Below, one piece after another: positions 1-9,223 of a stretch of DNA of 64,000 nt (position 1 is the stretch's first letter; each line of letters begins with the position of its first letter). The notes below the pieces were generated by a model. It worked only from the letters and a program-made list of their open reading frames with translations. It had not been told where the DNA came from and did not search any database. Made by a program: the position numbers and the translations under genes. The stretch comes from CAJXQU01 sp965223825 (GTDB taxonomy: Bacteria > Pseudomonadota > Gammaproteobacteria > CAJXQU01), in assembly GCA_965223825.1 (NCBI GenBank), contig OZ245018.1, forward strand, positions 1,674,001 to 1,738,000, given 5' to 3'.

Positions 1-447
1 TTCACCAACTGGTTCTTCAAGCGTCTTGAGCAGACTATTCGCGGCGCTTTCATTCATCTTTTCAGCAGGGTCAATGACAACGATTTTACGTTGGCTGATA
101 CGCGCTTGTAATTGCGAGAATCGAATCAGATCGCGGATCTGATCAACTTTGATCACTTGGCTATCTGATTCCGGCGAGGTTAACGAAAACTCAGGGTGGT
201 TCTCTGACTCAAATAATCGGCAGGGATGGCATTCACCGCAGGCTGCGCCCTCTTCTGTCGGCCGATCGCATAACAAACTGTGCGCAAGTCTCAATGCAAG
301 TTGAGACAATCCCATGCCGGCACCACCAGTAATTAACAAAGCGTGTGGTAAACGATTTTTGCCACGTAGTGCGTTGATACGTTGCCATGCTATTGCGTGC
401 CAGGGATATTCAGTAGCGAGTTCTTGACTTGTCGGCTGAGTGCTCAT
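1..447 (-). CDS. holB: DNA polymerase III delta' subunit, N-terminal part (cut by window edge)
   Basis: Reading leftward from an ATG at 447, the frame stays open for 149 codons to the window edge, so the C-terminal half is missing. The start MSTQPTSQELATEYPWH and the following segment match the clamp-loader delta' fold: a degenerate P-loop-like GGAGMGLS, then a zinc-binding cysteine group (CDRP..., CGEC, HPC) and the phrase NSLLKTLEEP that marks the sensor region of DnaX-like AAA+ subunits. Delta' lacks ATPase activity and bridges delta and gamma/tau in the beta-clamp loader, consistent with the altered P-loop. It lies 5 bp downstream of tmk, as in the common tmk-holB pair, at the end of the fab/pabC/mltG operon. 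Identification is firm; the only limit is truncation. Confidence 0.93.
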   Translation of the reverse strand, partial: MSTQPTSQELATEYPWHAIAWQRINALRGKNRLPHALLITGGAGMGLSQLALRLAHSLLCDRPTEEGAACGECHPCRLFESENHPEFSLTSPESDSQVIKVDQIRDLIRFSQLQARISQRKIVVIDPAEKMNESAANSLLKTLEEPVGE

Positions 448-452
448 ACTGA

Positions 453-1070
453 TTAGACGTGACGTTCGAGTATTTGCTTGATCGCGCTTTGAACATCCTC
501 GATGGCTTGCGTCGCGTCGATCACATGGACACGAGCAGGCTCGCGTGCGGCTATTTCAAGGTAGCTTTCCCGTATTCGTTCGAAGAAGTTTTGTTTTTCT
601 GATTCAAAACGATCCTTTTCGCTTCTTTTCGCAGCACGTTCAAGTCCGATCTCAACAGGCGCGTCGAGTAAGAGGGTCAGATCGGGTTTTAAACCTTGTA
701 ATGCCCATTGCTCGAGGGGTGCGATCCGAGCGTAACTGAGGTTTCGTCCCACACCTTGATACGCATAACTGGCATCGGTAAATCGATCTGAAATGACCAC
801 TTTACCGGCTGATAAAGCGGGTTTGATCACTTTGTCGATATGTTCTGCACGCGCGGCGAACATCAGCAGTAATTCTGTATCGGCCGCCATACCGGTATAC
901 GTTTTATCTAACACGAGTTCACGTATGGCTTCACCGATCGGTGTACCACCGGGTTCACGTGTGAGTACAACATCGCGAGACTGTGCTTGGAAATGACGAT
1001 GAACAAAATCGATCTGGGTGCTTTTACCAACCCCTTCAGTGCCTTCTAGCGTGATAAATAGACCACTCAT
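453..1070 (-). CDS. tmk: Thymidylate kinase
   Basis: This 205-residue protein phosphorylates dTMP to dTDP with ATP in the cytoplasm. The P-loop EGTEGVGKST lies at residues 9-18, the DRF nucleotide-binding motif at 95-97, and a basic LID segment (RAAKRSEKDR, about 145-154) carries the arginines typical of the bacterial type II enzyme. Length is normal for the family. Its ATG overlaps the mltG stop by 4 bp (ATGA), so translation is probably coupled. The order pabC-mltG-tmk-holB is the classical gammaproteobacterial arrangement. Nothing unusual was seen. Confidence 0.97.
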   Translation of the reverse strand: MSGLFITLEGTEGVGKSTQIDFVHRHFQAQSRDVVLTREPGGTPIGEAIRELVLDKTYTGMAADTELLLMFAARAEHIDKVIKPALSAGKVVISDRFTDASYAYQGVGRNLSYARIAPLEQWALQGLKPDLTLLLDAPVEIGLERAAKRSEKDRFESEKQNFFERIRESYLEIAAREPARVHVIDATQAIEDVQSAIKQILERHV

Positions 1071-2071
1071 CGTTTTAATTGGAATTTCCTAACGGCTTTA
1101 TTGTGTTGTTTCAATGTTTCTGAAAATTGATGTGAACCATCACCGCGTGCAACGAAGAAAAGGGTTTTGCCTGCTTTCGGGTGCAATGCGGCTTTCAATG
1201 CGGCGCGACTAAACATGGCGATCGGTGTTGGGGGTAAACCTGTACGAGTGTAGGTGTTATAAGGTGTGTCGGACCTCAAGTGTTTGCGTGTCAGGTTGCC
1301 ATCAAAGCCGTGACGCACACCGTAGATAACGGTTGGATCTGTTTGTAATTTCATACCTTTTTGTAAGCGACGGACGAAAACGCCGGAAATTTCAGATCTT
1401 TCAGCAGGCACGGCGGTTTCTTTTTCGATAATTGAAGCCATGATCATCGCTTCGTAAGGTGTTTTATAGGGCGTGTTTGGATCGCGTTTTTCCCAGAGTT
1501 CAGACACGGTGCTTTGCATGGCAGCATGAGCGCGTTTCAAAATATCTAAATCCGTCGTATCAGAGGTATAAAAATAACTATCCGCATAAAAACGCCCTTC
1601 GGGGTGTTCATCAGGAAAACCCAGTTTTGCCATGATTTCCTGTTCAGTGAGGTTCGTAAGCGTATGATTGAGTCGTGCTTCGTTAGCCAGGACTGATAGC
1701 CACTCTTGAAAGGTCAGACCCTCTACGAGCGTGATGCTATGTTGAATGACATCACCTGAGACCAGCAAGTTGAGAAAGCCGATCGGTGTCGTGCCTTTTG
1801 TAACGGTGTATTCCCCTACTTTTATTTTGTTATCTAACCCCCGACGACGTGACTCAAGTTGAAGGTAGCGTGGGTGCTCAAACCAACCTAATGTTTTGAG
1901 TCGTTTTGTAATGGTCGTTAAGCTCTCACCGCTTTTTACCTCGAATATCTGTGACGACTCATTCAATGACATGGGGGTGGTTAATGCCTGCTGCATTTGG
2001 ACATACAGCCAGCCTAAAAAGAGTAGCGCAGCAAGGAGTAGTGAAAGGAACGTGGATAAAATCGTCCGCAT
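1067..2071 (-). CDS. mltG: Endolytic peptidoglycan transglycosylase MltG (YceG)
   Basis: 334 residues with one N-terminal membrane anchor (about 5-24, Leu/Ala rich), so the catalytic domain should face the periplasm. A LysM-like segment (VKSGESLTTITKRL) follows at about 45-58. The YceG catalytic region holds ASIIEKETA at 212-220, whose first Glu (216) corresponds to the essential glutamate of the family, followed by LQTDPTVIYG and the conserved GLPPTPI. MltG cleaves nascent glycan strands and is thought to act as a terminase of peptidoglycan polymerisation. It sits between pabC and tmk and overlaps tmk by 4 bp. Confidence 0.96.
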   Translation of the reverse strand: MRTILSTFLSLLLAALLFLGWLYVQMQQALTTPMSLNESSQIFEVKSGESLTTITKRLKTLGWFEHPRYLQLESRRRGLDNKIKVGEYTVTKGTTPIGFLNLLVSGDVIQHSITLVEGLTFQEWLSVLANEARLNHTLTNLTEQEIMAKLGFPDEHPEGRFYADSYFYTSDTTDLDILKRAHAAMQSTVSELWEKRDPNTPYKTPYEAMIMASIIEKETAVPAERSEISGVFVRRLQKGMKLQTDPTVIYGVRHGFDGNLTRKHLRSDTPYNTYTRTGLPPTPIAMFSRAALKAALHPKAGKTLFFVARGDGSHQFSETLKQHNKAVRKFQLKR

Positions 2072-2095
2072 GGTTTTTTCTTATGATTATTCTGA

Positions 2096-2932
2096 TCAGG
2101 CGCCTAACTCTACCTGTATTTTTCGCGTGATCAAGCCCGGTGCGGAAAGAATGCGGTGCGGTTCCATGAGGACTTCGCGAACAGGCCAAATGTTGATTAA
2201 GCTATTACTGACAAAGATTTCGTCAGCACCAACCACATCACGTATTGTGAAGTTATCGATTATTGTAGGAATGCCGAGTGTATCCGCGAATTGCAAAATA
2301 TGTTCACGCATAACACCCGCTACACCACTTGTTTGTAAAGACGGCGTGCAGAGTGTATTTGCTCTTATAAAAAACAAATTGCTCATTGTGCCTTCAATGA
2401 CATAACCGTGTTGATCGAGCATGAGTCCTTCTGCAATATCCGCTTCTTGCCATTCTGATCTGGCCATGACTTGTTCGAGTCGGTTTAAATGTTTCATACC
2501 GGCTAAACTGCTGTTATTGCTTAAACGTGTTTCGCACAAGCGCATTTTAATCCCTTCTCTGGCGTTTAGTGCAGGGAAAACAGGCCAGTTAGATAACGAG
2601 ATAATACGCGTTGGTGAAGTGTTTTCGGGCAACTTGTAACCACGTGAAGAGCTGCCGCGTGTGTAGATAATTTTCAAGACGTATCGATCATCACTTGCAG
2701 CATATTGTGTGATCAGTTGTTGTGCTTCTAGTTGCAGTTGCGCCGGATCGGCAAAAGGAATATTGAGACGCTGACAGGAGCTTTGCAACCGTGCAATGTG
2801 CGCATCCCAGAGCTGACATTTTTTGTCAATAACTGCGATCGTTTCGAAAAGTCCATCACCGTATTGGAGGCCACGATCTTGATAACTTAGATCAGTGGCC
2901 TCAATACCGTTGATCAGCACCTTGTTCGTCAT
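2096..2932 (-). CDS. pabC: Aminodeoxychorismate lyase
   Basis: 278-residue class IV PLP enzyme that releases pyruvate from 4-amino-4-deoxychorismate to give p-aminobenzoate for folate, and here perhaps for tetrahydromethanopterin as well. It shows YGDGLFET at 24-31, the PLP lysine in MKHLNR (Lys147), and EGTMSNLFF in the C-terminal half. Branched-chain aminotransferase is the main alternative because the fold is shared, but the length and the position between fabF and mltG favour PabC. The gap to mltG is 24 bp and to fabF 25 bp, consistent with one transcript. Confidence 0.93.
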   Translation of the reverse strand: MTNKVLINGIEATDLSYQDRGLQYGDGLFETIAVIDKKCQLWDAHIARLQSSCQRLNIPFADPAQLQLEAQQLITQYAASDDRYVLKIIYTRGSSSRGYKLPENTSPTRIISLSNWPVFPALNAREGIKMRLCETRLSNNSSLAGMKHLNRLEQVMARSEWQEADIAEGLMLDQHGYVIEGTMSNLFFIRANTLCTPSLQTSGVAGVMREHILQFADTLGIPTIIDNFTIRDVVGADEIFVSNSLINIWPVREVLMEPHRILSAPGLITRKIQVELGA

Positions 2933-2957
2933 GATAGCTGCATGTCAATTCAAAGCG

Positions 2958-4196
2958 TTACACGCGTTTAAAGACGAGCGTACCGTTCGTACCGCCAAAG
3001 CCAAACGAATTAGAAAGCGCGATATCAATTTTCATTTGTCGCGACTCGTTGGGAACATAATCCAGATCGCAATCCGGATCTGGTGTTGTGTAGTTTATGG
3101 TCGGAGGAGCAACTTGATCGTAAACTGATAAGGCAGCAAAAACACCTTCCATACCTCCAGCGGCACCAAGAGAATGCCCAACCATCGACTTCGTTGAGCT
3201 CATCGCAACTTTATATGCGTGATCACCACAAATGCGTTTGACAGCCATTGTTTCAGCAACATCTCCTGCTGGTGTAGAAGTACCGTGCGCGTTGATGTAA
3301 TCGATTTGATCCGGTGTAACACCGGCATTTCTCAAGGCGACTTCCATACAGCGTGCGGCACCTTCGCCACCGACTGATGGTGCTGTCATGTGATACGCGT
3401 CACCACTCATACCGGAACCCGCGAGTTCGGCGTAGATTTTTGCGCCGCGTTTTTTTGCGTGCTCGTATTCTTCCAAGATCATGACACCTGCACCGTCGCT
3501 CAGGACAAAACCATCACGATCTTTATCCCACGGTCGACTAGCAGCAGCAGGATCATCATTGCGTGTGGATAGTGCACGTGCGGCAGCAAATCCACCAAGA
3601 CCAGTTGGGGTGGTTGCCATTTCTGCGCCACCTGCGACCATCACATCTGCATCACCGTATTCAATCAAACGCGCCGCATCACCGATACAATGTGTACCTG
3701 TCGCACACGCTGTGACGATACAGTAGTTAGGACCTTTCAAACCAAAATGAATGGAAAGATTCCCAGATATCATGTTGATAATATTACTCGGAATATAAAA
3801 AGGTGAAATCTTACGAGGACCACTGTTGACGACAGTGTCCCGGCCTTTCTCGATGCCGGGTAAACCACCGATGCCAGAGCCGACAGACACACCGATGCGA
3901 TAAGCATTTTCTTCGGTGACTTCAAGGCCTGAATCCGTAAAAGCTTGGATCCCAGCGGCCATGCCATAATGAATAAACGGATCCATTTTTCGGGCTTCCT
4001 TGGCCGAGATATATTCGGTGATGTCGAAGTCTTTAATCGAACCACCAAACTGCGTGGCGTAATTAGAAACATCAAATAAGGTGATCGGTGCGATGCCGCT
4101 TTGCCCGGCTAATATGGCCTTCCATGCGGTATCGACGGTATTACCGACTGGCGTTACCAAGCCAAGTCCAGTGATGACTACGCGTCTTTTGCTCAT
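2958..4196 (-). CDS. fabF: 3-oxoacyl-ACP synthase II (KAS II)
   Basis: 412-residue condensing enzyme that elongates acyl-ACP with malonyl-ACP. The complete Cys-His-His triad is visible: Cys164 in TACATG, His304 in NAHGTSTPAGD and His341 in VGHSLGAAGG, nearly the same numbering as the Escherichia coli protein. The C-terminal FGFGGTN motif is present. It follows acpP, but a strong intrinsic terminator lies between them, so fabF-pabC-mltG-tmk-holB may depend on read-through or a weak internal promoter in 4197-4311. Confidence 0.98.
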   Translation of the reverse strand: MSKRRVVITGLGLVTPVGNTVDTAWKAILAGQSGIAPITLFDVSNYATQFGGSIKDFDITEYISAKEARKMDPFIHYGMAAGIQAFTDSGLEVTEENAYRIGVSVGSGIGGLPGIEKGRDTVVNSGPRKISPFYIPSNIINMISGNLSIHFGLKGPNYCIVTACATGTHCIGDAARLIEYGDADVMVAGGAEMATTPTGLGGFAAARALSTRNDDPAAASRPWDKDRDGFVLSDGAGVMILEEYEHAKKRGAKIYAELAGSGMSGDAYHMTAPSVGGEGAARCMEVALRNAGVTPDQIDYINAHGTSTPAGDVAETMAVKRICGDHAYKVAMSSTKSMVGHSLGAAGGMEGVFAALSVYDQVAPPTINYTTPDPDCDLDYVPNESRQMKIDIALSNSFGFGGTNGTLVFKRV

Positions 4197-4311
4197 GATT
4201 AAATCTATTTTTGTTTACTTGATCTCAAGCTTTGACACTTCCTGTGTTGCTCGCGATATCGTTATTCGTCATCTCTTCCCTGACGACCGGAGGCTGAATT
4301 TTACCAGAAAT

Positions 4312-4347
4312 AAAAAAGGCCATGTCATTTTTGATAATGACATGGCC
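4312..4347 (-). terminator. Rho-independent terminator between acpP and fabF
   Basis: On the minus strand a perfect 12-bp stem, GGCCATGTCATT pairing with AATGACATGGCC around a short A/T loop, is followed directly by TTTTTT (positions 4317-4312). It lies 26 bp beyond the acpP stop. Such a site would allow much higher acpP mRNA levels than those of the downstream fabF genes, which fits the high demand for acyl carrier protein. Confidence 0.9.
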
Positions 4348-4372
4348 TCGTTCTGTTCGGTTAACCTCGAAA

Positions 4373-4609
4373 TTAACTTTGGTTCGCGTTAATGTAATCG
4401 ATGGCCAGTTGTACAGTGGTGATTTTTTCAGCTTCTTCGTCAGGGATTTCAGTTTTGAATTCCTCTTCAAGTGCCATAACCAGCTCGACAGTATCGAGAG
4501 AGTCAGCGCCTAAATCATCAACAAAGGAGGCTTCGTTCGTTACCTCTTCTTCCTTTACGCCAAGCTGTTCTACTACGATTTTCTTGACTCTTTCTTCTAT
4601 ACTGCTCAT
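4373..4609 (-). CDS. acpP: Acyl carrier protein
   Basis: 78-residue, strongly acidic four-helix carrier. The 4'-phosphopantetheine attachment serine is Ser37 in DDLGADSLDTVEL. The sequence starts MSSIEERVKKIV, as usual for the family. A GGAGG ribosome-binding site lies about 10 nt before the ATG. It lies between fabG and fabF, with a 151-bp upstream gap (4610-4760) large enough for its own promoter and a strong terminator just downstream. The AcpS that loads it is encoded at 23313-23708. Confidence 0.99.
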   Translation of the reverse strand: MSSIEERVKKIVVEQLGVKEEEVTNEASFVDDLGADSLDTVELVMALEEEFKTEIPDEEAEKITTVQLAIDYINANQS

Positions 4610-4760
4610 CAGGGGTTATTCCTCCACATCTGTAACTTATCGCGATCTTCAAAGCGAGGTTTGTAGTTTAGTGAAATTGTATCAACTTGCAAGCAAACTT
4701 ACGCTTGCGTTATTTAATCTTAAATAATTCAATCATTTAAGAGAAATTTTTAATTCAGAT

Positions 4761-5504
4761 TCAAGGCATATACATGCCGCCGTTTACATTCAAAGTTTCC
4801 CCTGTTATGTAACCGGCTTGCTCAGAAGCAAGAAAACTCACCGCTGATGCAATATCTTCGACCTTGCCAATACGGCCAGTAGGAATTCGGGTCAGTAATG
4901 CTTTTTGCTGATCTTCTTCCAGCGCATCTGTCATATCTGTATCAATAAATCCCGGTGCGATGACATTCACTGTTACGCCGCGCGAACCAATTTCTTGTGC
5001 GAGTGCTTTGCTGAAACTTTGCACTCCACCTTTTGATGCGCAGTAATTCGTTTGGCCAGGGTTTCCTGTGAGACCGACAACAGAACCTATGTTGATGATA
5101 CGGCCATAACGCGCTTTCATCATACCTCGCATGAATGCCTTGCTCATGCGATAGATCGAATTGAGATTGGTTTGAATAACATCATCCCACTCATCTGCTT
5201 TCATGCGCATTAGCAGGTTGTCGCGTGTGATACCGGCATTATTGATCAGGATAGTGGGTGTCTGTTTGGCTTCAGCTAATTGCGCTACAAATTGATCGAC
5301 TGAGTCAGTGCTCGATACATCCAGCACGCTAGCTTCGCCCTTCAAGCCATGTTCTTTAATGGTGGCTTCGATTGATTCCACGCCTTTTTCTGATGTCGCT
5401 GTGCCAATTACATATGCGCCCTTTTGTCCGAGTTCAATTAGGATCGCACGTCCGATCCCACGCGTTGCCCCAGTGATTAGTGCAGTTTGTTCTTCAAATT
5501 TCAT
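4761..5504 (-). CDS. fabG: 3-oxoacyl-ACP reductase
   Basis: 247-residue short-chain dehydrogenase that reduces beta-ketoacyl-ACP with NADPH. The cofactor motif TGATRGIG lies at 11-18, NNAG at 88-91, and the catalytic Ser141, Tyr154 and Lys158 (YCASK) are all present. It ends in the conserved NVNGGMYMP. Its ATG overlaps the fabD stop by 4 bp. It sits between fabD and acpP as in most gammaproteobacteria. Confidence 0.98.
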   Translation of the reverse strand: MKFEEQTALITGATRGIGRAILIELGQKGAYVIGTATSEKGVESIEATIKEHGLKGEASVLDVSSTDSVDQFVAQLAEAKQTPTILINNAGITRDNLLMRMKADEWDDVIQTNLNSIYRMSKAFMRGMMKARYGRIINIGSVVGLTGNPGQTNYCASKGGVQSFSKALAQEIGSRGVTVNVIAPGFIDTDMTDALEEDQQKALLTRIPTGRIGKVEDIASAVSFLASEQAGYITGETLNVNGGMYMP

Positions 5505-6424
5505 CCGCTTACTTTCTCCAACGACGCCAAGTCAAAAACAGGCGTACACACAATGTCTCGTGAGATACGTTTACACAAGCCTGTTAACACCTTACCCGGC
5601 CCACATTCGATGATCTGATCAGATCCTTTTTGTATCGCCTGCATAACGTCAACCCAGCGTACGGGTTGATAAAGTTGTTCGATCAAGGCTATTTTTATCG
5701 CCTCTGCACTATCCCGTGTTTGCGCATCTACATTATGTAGAACCGGTATGGCCGGTAATTTCAGCGTGATCGAATCTAGTTTTAACCGTAAGGCTTCAGC
5801 AGCAGGCTGCATTAAAGCACAATGTGAAGGTACGCTCACGGGAAGCAATACAGATCGTTTTGCACCTGCCTCTTTTAATGCCACCAACGCACTTTCGACT
5901 GCCTTTAGATGACCTGCGATCACGATTTGTCCGGGTGAATTATAATTCGCACACGCCACAACGTCGCCATCTTGGCTAAGTTGTTGGCATATTTGCGAAA
6001 CTTGATCATCCTCAAGTCCAAGTATCGCAGCCATTGCACCAACACCTGTAGGTACGGCCTCTTGCATTAATCGGCCGCGTTCGGCGACAAGACCAATAGC
6101 ATCGACAAATTCTAGTGCTCCACCACAAACTAGCGCGGTATATTCGCCAAGACTATGACCTGCCAGTACATTTGGCGTGTTAACTTGCTGAGCTTGTAAC
6201 ACGCGCCATACTGCAACGCCTGCTGAAAGAAGTGCTGGTTGTGTTATTTGTGTCTCGTTGAGTTTATCTGCTGGGCCATTTTCAACAATGGACCAAAGGT
6301 CATACCCCAAAACATCCGAGGCTTCTTGATAAGTTTCTTTTATAATCGCATGTTCGGTGGCTAATTCAGCCAACATTCCGATAGATTGCGATCCTTGCCC
6401 TGGAAAAATATAAGCTGTTGTCAT
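5501..6424 (-). CDS. fabD: Malonyl-CoA:ACP transacylase
   Basis: 307 residues counted from the ATG at 6424 (MTTAYIFPGQGSQ). A longer frame from a TTG at 6454 exists but would overlap the end of fabH and add residues not seen in the family, so the ATG two bases after the fabH stop is preferred. The nucleophile is Ser91 in AGHSLGEY. The conserved GQGSQ at 9-13 and a later SHCALM segment carrying the partner His are present. The enzyme moves malonyl groups from CoA to AcpP for FabH, FabF and other condensing enzymes. Confidence 0.97.
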   Translation of the reverse strand: MTTAYIFPGQGSQSIGMLAELATEHAIIKETYQEASDVLGYDLWSIVENGPADKLNETQITQPALLSAGVAVWRVLQAQQVNTPNVLAGHSLGEYTALVCGGALEFVDAIGLVAERGRLMQEAVPTGVGAMAAILGLEDDQVSQICQQLSQDGDVVACANYNSPGQIVIAGHLKAVESALVALKEAGAKRSVLLPVSVPSHCALMQPAAEALRLKLDSITLKLPAIPVLHNVDAQTRDSAEAIKIALIEQLYQPVRWVDVMQAIQKGSDQIIECGPGKVLTGLCKRISRDIVCTPVFDLASLEKVSG

Positions 6425-6426
6425 GA

Positions 6427-7362
6427 TTAAAACCTCACTAACGCAGAGCCCCAAGTAAACCCACCACCAAACGCTTCTAGCAGTAAAAGATCACCGGGTT
6501 TAATTTGTTCATTTCTAACGGCATGGTCTAATGCTAACGGCACCGAAGCGGCCGATGTATTGCCGTGCTCGTCGACCGTGACAACAACATTGTCCATGCT
6601 CATGTTTAATTTTCGTGCCGTTGCCTGAATGATGCGGATATTCGCTTGATGCGGAACAAGCCAGTCAATATCGGATTTATTCAGTTGGTTGTGCGCGAGC
6701 GTTTCATCGACAATTCGACCGAGCGTTCTAACGGCAACTTTGAAGACTTCATTACCTTGCATTTCCATATATTTCTCGCCCGTTGGAACATGCAGTAACG
6801 TATCAAATTCACCATCTGCGTGAATGTGCGAACTCAAAATCCCGGGTTCGTCGGAGGCTTCCAACACGACAGCACCTGCACCATCACCAAATAAAATGCA
6901 GGTACCTCGATCAGTCCAGTCAATAATGCGGGACATGGTTTCCGCGCCGATGACGAGCGCGCGTTTCGCACCATTTGTTCGGATAAACCGATCAGCAATA
7001 TCGAGCGCATAGATGAAACCAGTACACACAGCTTGTACGTCAAATGCGGGAGATCCATGAATGCCGAGGCGTTTTTGCAGTAAACAGGCAGTACTTGGAA
7101 AAATGCGATCGGGCGTCGTCGTGGCAAGCACAATCAGATCAATATCTGATGGTTGTAATCCAGCCGCATCAAGTGCGTTACGAGCTGCTTGTTCAGCAAG
7201 GTCGCATGTAGTTTGGTCTTCTGTTACTACATGGCGTTTGTGGATCCCGGTTCGTTCAACGATCCAATCGTGCGTCGTATCAACCATTTCCGAGAGGTCA
7301 TGATTGGTAAGAATTTTTTCAGGTAAATAACTACCTGTTCCTGTGATCTTAGCGTATTTCAC
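6427..7362 (-). CDS. fabH: 3-oxoacyl-ACP synthase III (KAS III)
   Basis: 311 residues. Condenses acetyl-CoA with malonyl-ACP to start fatty-acid synthesis. The Cys-His-Asn triad is intact: Cys113 in AVCTGF, His238 in VPHQAN and Asn268 in HGNTSAAS. The C-terminal EAFGGGFTWGS is typical. It lies 18 bp after plsX and 2 bp before fabD in the same direction. Confidence 0.98.
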   Translation of the reverse strand: MKYAKITGTGSYLPEKILTNHDLSEMVDTTHDWIVERTGIHKRHVVTEDQTTCDLAEQAARNALDAAGLQPSDIDLIVLATTTPDRIFPSTACLLQKRLGIHGSPAFDVQAVCTGFIYALDIADRFIRTNGAKRALVIGAETMSRIIDWTDRGTCILFGDGAGAVVLEASDEPGILSSHIHADGEFDTLLHVPTGEKYMEMQGNEVFKVAVRTLGRIVDETLAHNQLNKSDIDWLVPHQANIRIIQATARKLNMSMDNVVVTVDEHGNTSAASVPLALDHAVRNEQIKPGDLLLLEAFGGGFTWGSALVRF

Positions 7363-7380
7363 GTATCTATTAAGTTCTTA

Positions 7381-8406
7381 TTATTCTGCTTCTTCAAGAT
7401 GAGCGTTGGCTTGATAAACCTCGAGCTCCTGACGAATTTTTTCAGGGACGTTTTTTGCCACCTCCACAATCGATTCTTCGATCGCGTGCGCAAAAGAAAT
7501 TTTATCTGCACCGCCGTGACTCTTGATCACAATACCATTCAGACCAAGTAAACTCGCTCCATTGTAGCGGCGTGGATCAGTTCTGCGGCGAATGGCTTTC
7601 AACACAGGGCGGCTTAACAATGCGCTGATTTTAGTTAGCCAATTACGCGTGAATTCTTGGCGCGCGAATTCGGTGAGCATTTTCGCGACACCTTCACTTG
7701 CTTTCAGTGCGACATTACCGACAAAACCATCGCAAACAATAACATCTACTTCCCCTTTGTAGATGTCATTTCCTTCAACATAGCCGACATAATTCAAGCC
7801 ACTTCCAGAAAGCAAACCGGCTGTTTGTTTAACTCGTTCGTTGCCTTTAATCTCTTCTTCACCGACGTTCAATAAGCCGACTGACGGGGTTGATTTGTTG
7901 TTCACAGCACCAACCAAAATGGATCCCATAACGGCAAACTGGAGCAACTGCTCCGCACTTGAGTCAACATTAGCACCTAAATCGAGGACATGTGCGCTAC
8001 CATGAATCCCCGGCATACTATTACAAATAGCAGGTCGATCAATGCCTGGCAGCATGCGCAAAACGAAACGCGCCGTCGCCATTAATGCGCCGGTATTGCC
8101 CGCGCTCACGCAAGCTTCAGCATCGCCACTTTTCACGCGATCGAGTGCAACCCGCATGGAAGAGTCTTTCTTTTTCTTAAGCGCAAATGAGGGAGATTCA
8201 TCCATACCAACCACTTCGCTAGCATGTATAACTTGAATGCGAGGGTGTGCGGACACACCTTCTGCGGCGAGTGCCTGATTAATCTCCGTCTCGTTTCCAA
8301 CGAGTAAAATCTCGAGGTTCGGATGACGAGTTAATGTGTACAAACTCGCTGGGATGGTGACAGATGGACCAAAGTCACCACCCATAGCGTCAATCGATAT
8401 TTTCAC
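7381..8406 (-). CDS. plsX: Phosphate acyltransferase PlsX
   Basis: 341 residues, starting MKISIDAMGGDFGP, the diagnostic N-terminus. Other conserved stretches are ASEVVGMDESP, SAGNTGALMA and ICDGF-like VCDGFVGNVALK. PlsX makes acyl-phosphate from acyl-ACP for the PlsY route of phosphatidate synthesis, linking the fatty-acid genes here to phospholipid assembly. The usual rpmF-plsX-fabH order is kept; the gap after rpmF is 62 bp. Confidence 0.98.
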   Translation of the reverse strand: MKISIDAMGGDFGPSVTIPASLYTLTRHPNLEILLVGNETEINQALAAEGVSAHPRIQVIHASEVVGMDESPSFALKKKKDSSMRVALDRVKSGDAEACVSAGNTGALMATARFVLRMLPGIDRPAICNSMPGIHGSAHVLDLGANVDSSAEQLLQFAVMGSILVGAVNNKSTPSVGLLNVGEEEIKGNERVKQTAGLLSGSGLNYVGYVEGNDIYKGEVDVIVCDGFVGNVALKASEGVAKMLTEFARQEFTRNWLTKISALLSRPVLKAIRRRTDPRRYNGASLLGLNGIVIKSHGGADKISFAHAIEESIVEVAKNVPEKIRQELEVYQANAHLEEAE

Positions 8407-8468
8407 GTGATGGAATATTCAGTTGAGGGCCATGGGTGGGGGAAATACGGCCCTGATTATTCGGGGTT

Positions 8469-8645
8469 TTATTCTTCGGTCTTAATCACTTTGCGGCCTT
8501 TAAAATAGCCGTCAGGGGTGACGTGGTGACGTAGATGAACTTCACCTGTCGTTGCATCAGTTGATAATGTTTTTTCTTTCAATGCATCGTGTGAACGGCG
8601 CATACCCCGTTTTGAAGGGCTTTTCTTGTTCTGTTGAACAGCCAT
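8469..8645 (-). CDS. rpmF: 50S ribosomal protein L32
   Basis: A 58-codon frame starts MAVQQNKKSPSKRGMRRSHD and ends KVIKTEE. The first 20 residues are the L32 signature and the order yceD-rpmF-plsX is the conserved one. The CxxC...C zinc ribbon of some L32 proteins is absent: the segment GEVHLRHHVTPDGYFKGR carries histidines and no cysteine, as in other cysteine-less L32 proteins. The ATG directly abuts the yceD stop. Confidence 0.95.
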   Translation of the reverse strand: MAVQQNKKSPSKRGMRRSHDALKEKTLSTDATTGEVHLRHHVTPDGYFKGRKVIKTEE

Positions 8646-9167
8646 TTAAGACTCCTGTTTACCTTTTAATTCTTTAAGTACAGCAAACGGATTAGGTTTA
8701 CTGCTTTCCTGCAATTCTTTAACTATCGCACTTGATGGGCAACTTCCCTCATCATGCATTGGTGCAAACGGTAAGGCTAGCATTAATTCATCTTCGACGA
8801 GGTCCGATAACGCAATCGGTTCATCCGGAACCATGACCCATTCATAGATATTCTCATCTGAATCAGCTTCTGTTTCTAGCGGTTCTTCTCGAACGAATTC
8901 AAGATTAAACGAACTACTCACACTGACTGGCATCGGTTGTAAACAGCGTTGACAGATCATATTAACAACGGCCTGCTGTTGACCAGACACCCGAAAGTGC
9001 TTACGTTCCTTGAAAAATCGCATCTCATAGGTAACATCGCCCTTAGAGCTAGGATGAATATTTTCAGCCAGCCGTGACATGTTTGCCAGATTGATCGATC
9101 CCGCTTCACTTTCACCGCGAGCGGCCAGTTTGAATGGGTCGATTTTATTAGATGCTTGCTTAGCCAT
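8646..9167 (-). CDS. yceD: YceD family protein (DUF177), 23S rRNA accumulation
   Basis: 173 residues. The N-terminal pattern with DPFKLA and a later MSRL, the central VNMICQRCLQPM, and acidic C-terminal PFAPMHDEGSC match the YceD/DUF177 family, which is almost always next to rpmF and influences 23S rRNA processing. Only one Cys pair (CQRC) is clear, so metal binding is uncertain. It is the first gene of the fab run; there is no convincing Shine-Dalgarno site before its ATG and a possible promoter lies unusually close. Confidence 0.9.
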   Translation of the reverse strand: MAKQASNKIDPFKLAARGESEAGSINLANMSRLAENIHPSSKGDVTYEMRFFKERKHFRVSGQQQAVVNMICQRCLQPMPVSVSSSFNLEFVREEPLETEADSDENIYEWVMVPDEPIALSDLVEDELMLALPFAPMHDEGSCPSSAIVKELQESSKPNPFAVLKELKGKQES

Positions 9168-9178
9168 AAGCGGCGCAC

Positions 9179-9208
9179 ATTATATGGGATCATTTCCTGA
9201 AATGGTAA
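9179..9208 (-). promoter_or_regulatory. Possible sigma70 promoter for the yceD-rpmF-plsX-fab run
   Basis: On the minus strand TTACCA (9208-9203) and a perfect TATAAT (9184-9179) are separated by 18 bp. The predicted transcript would begin only about 5 nt before the yceD ATG, giving a nearly leaderless mRNA, so either this transcript is unusual or the match is accidental. Confidence 0.3.
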
Positions 9209-9223
9209 TAAAATAAATAGATT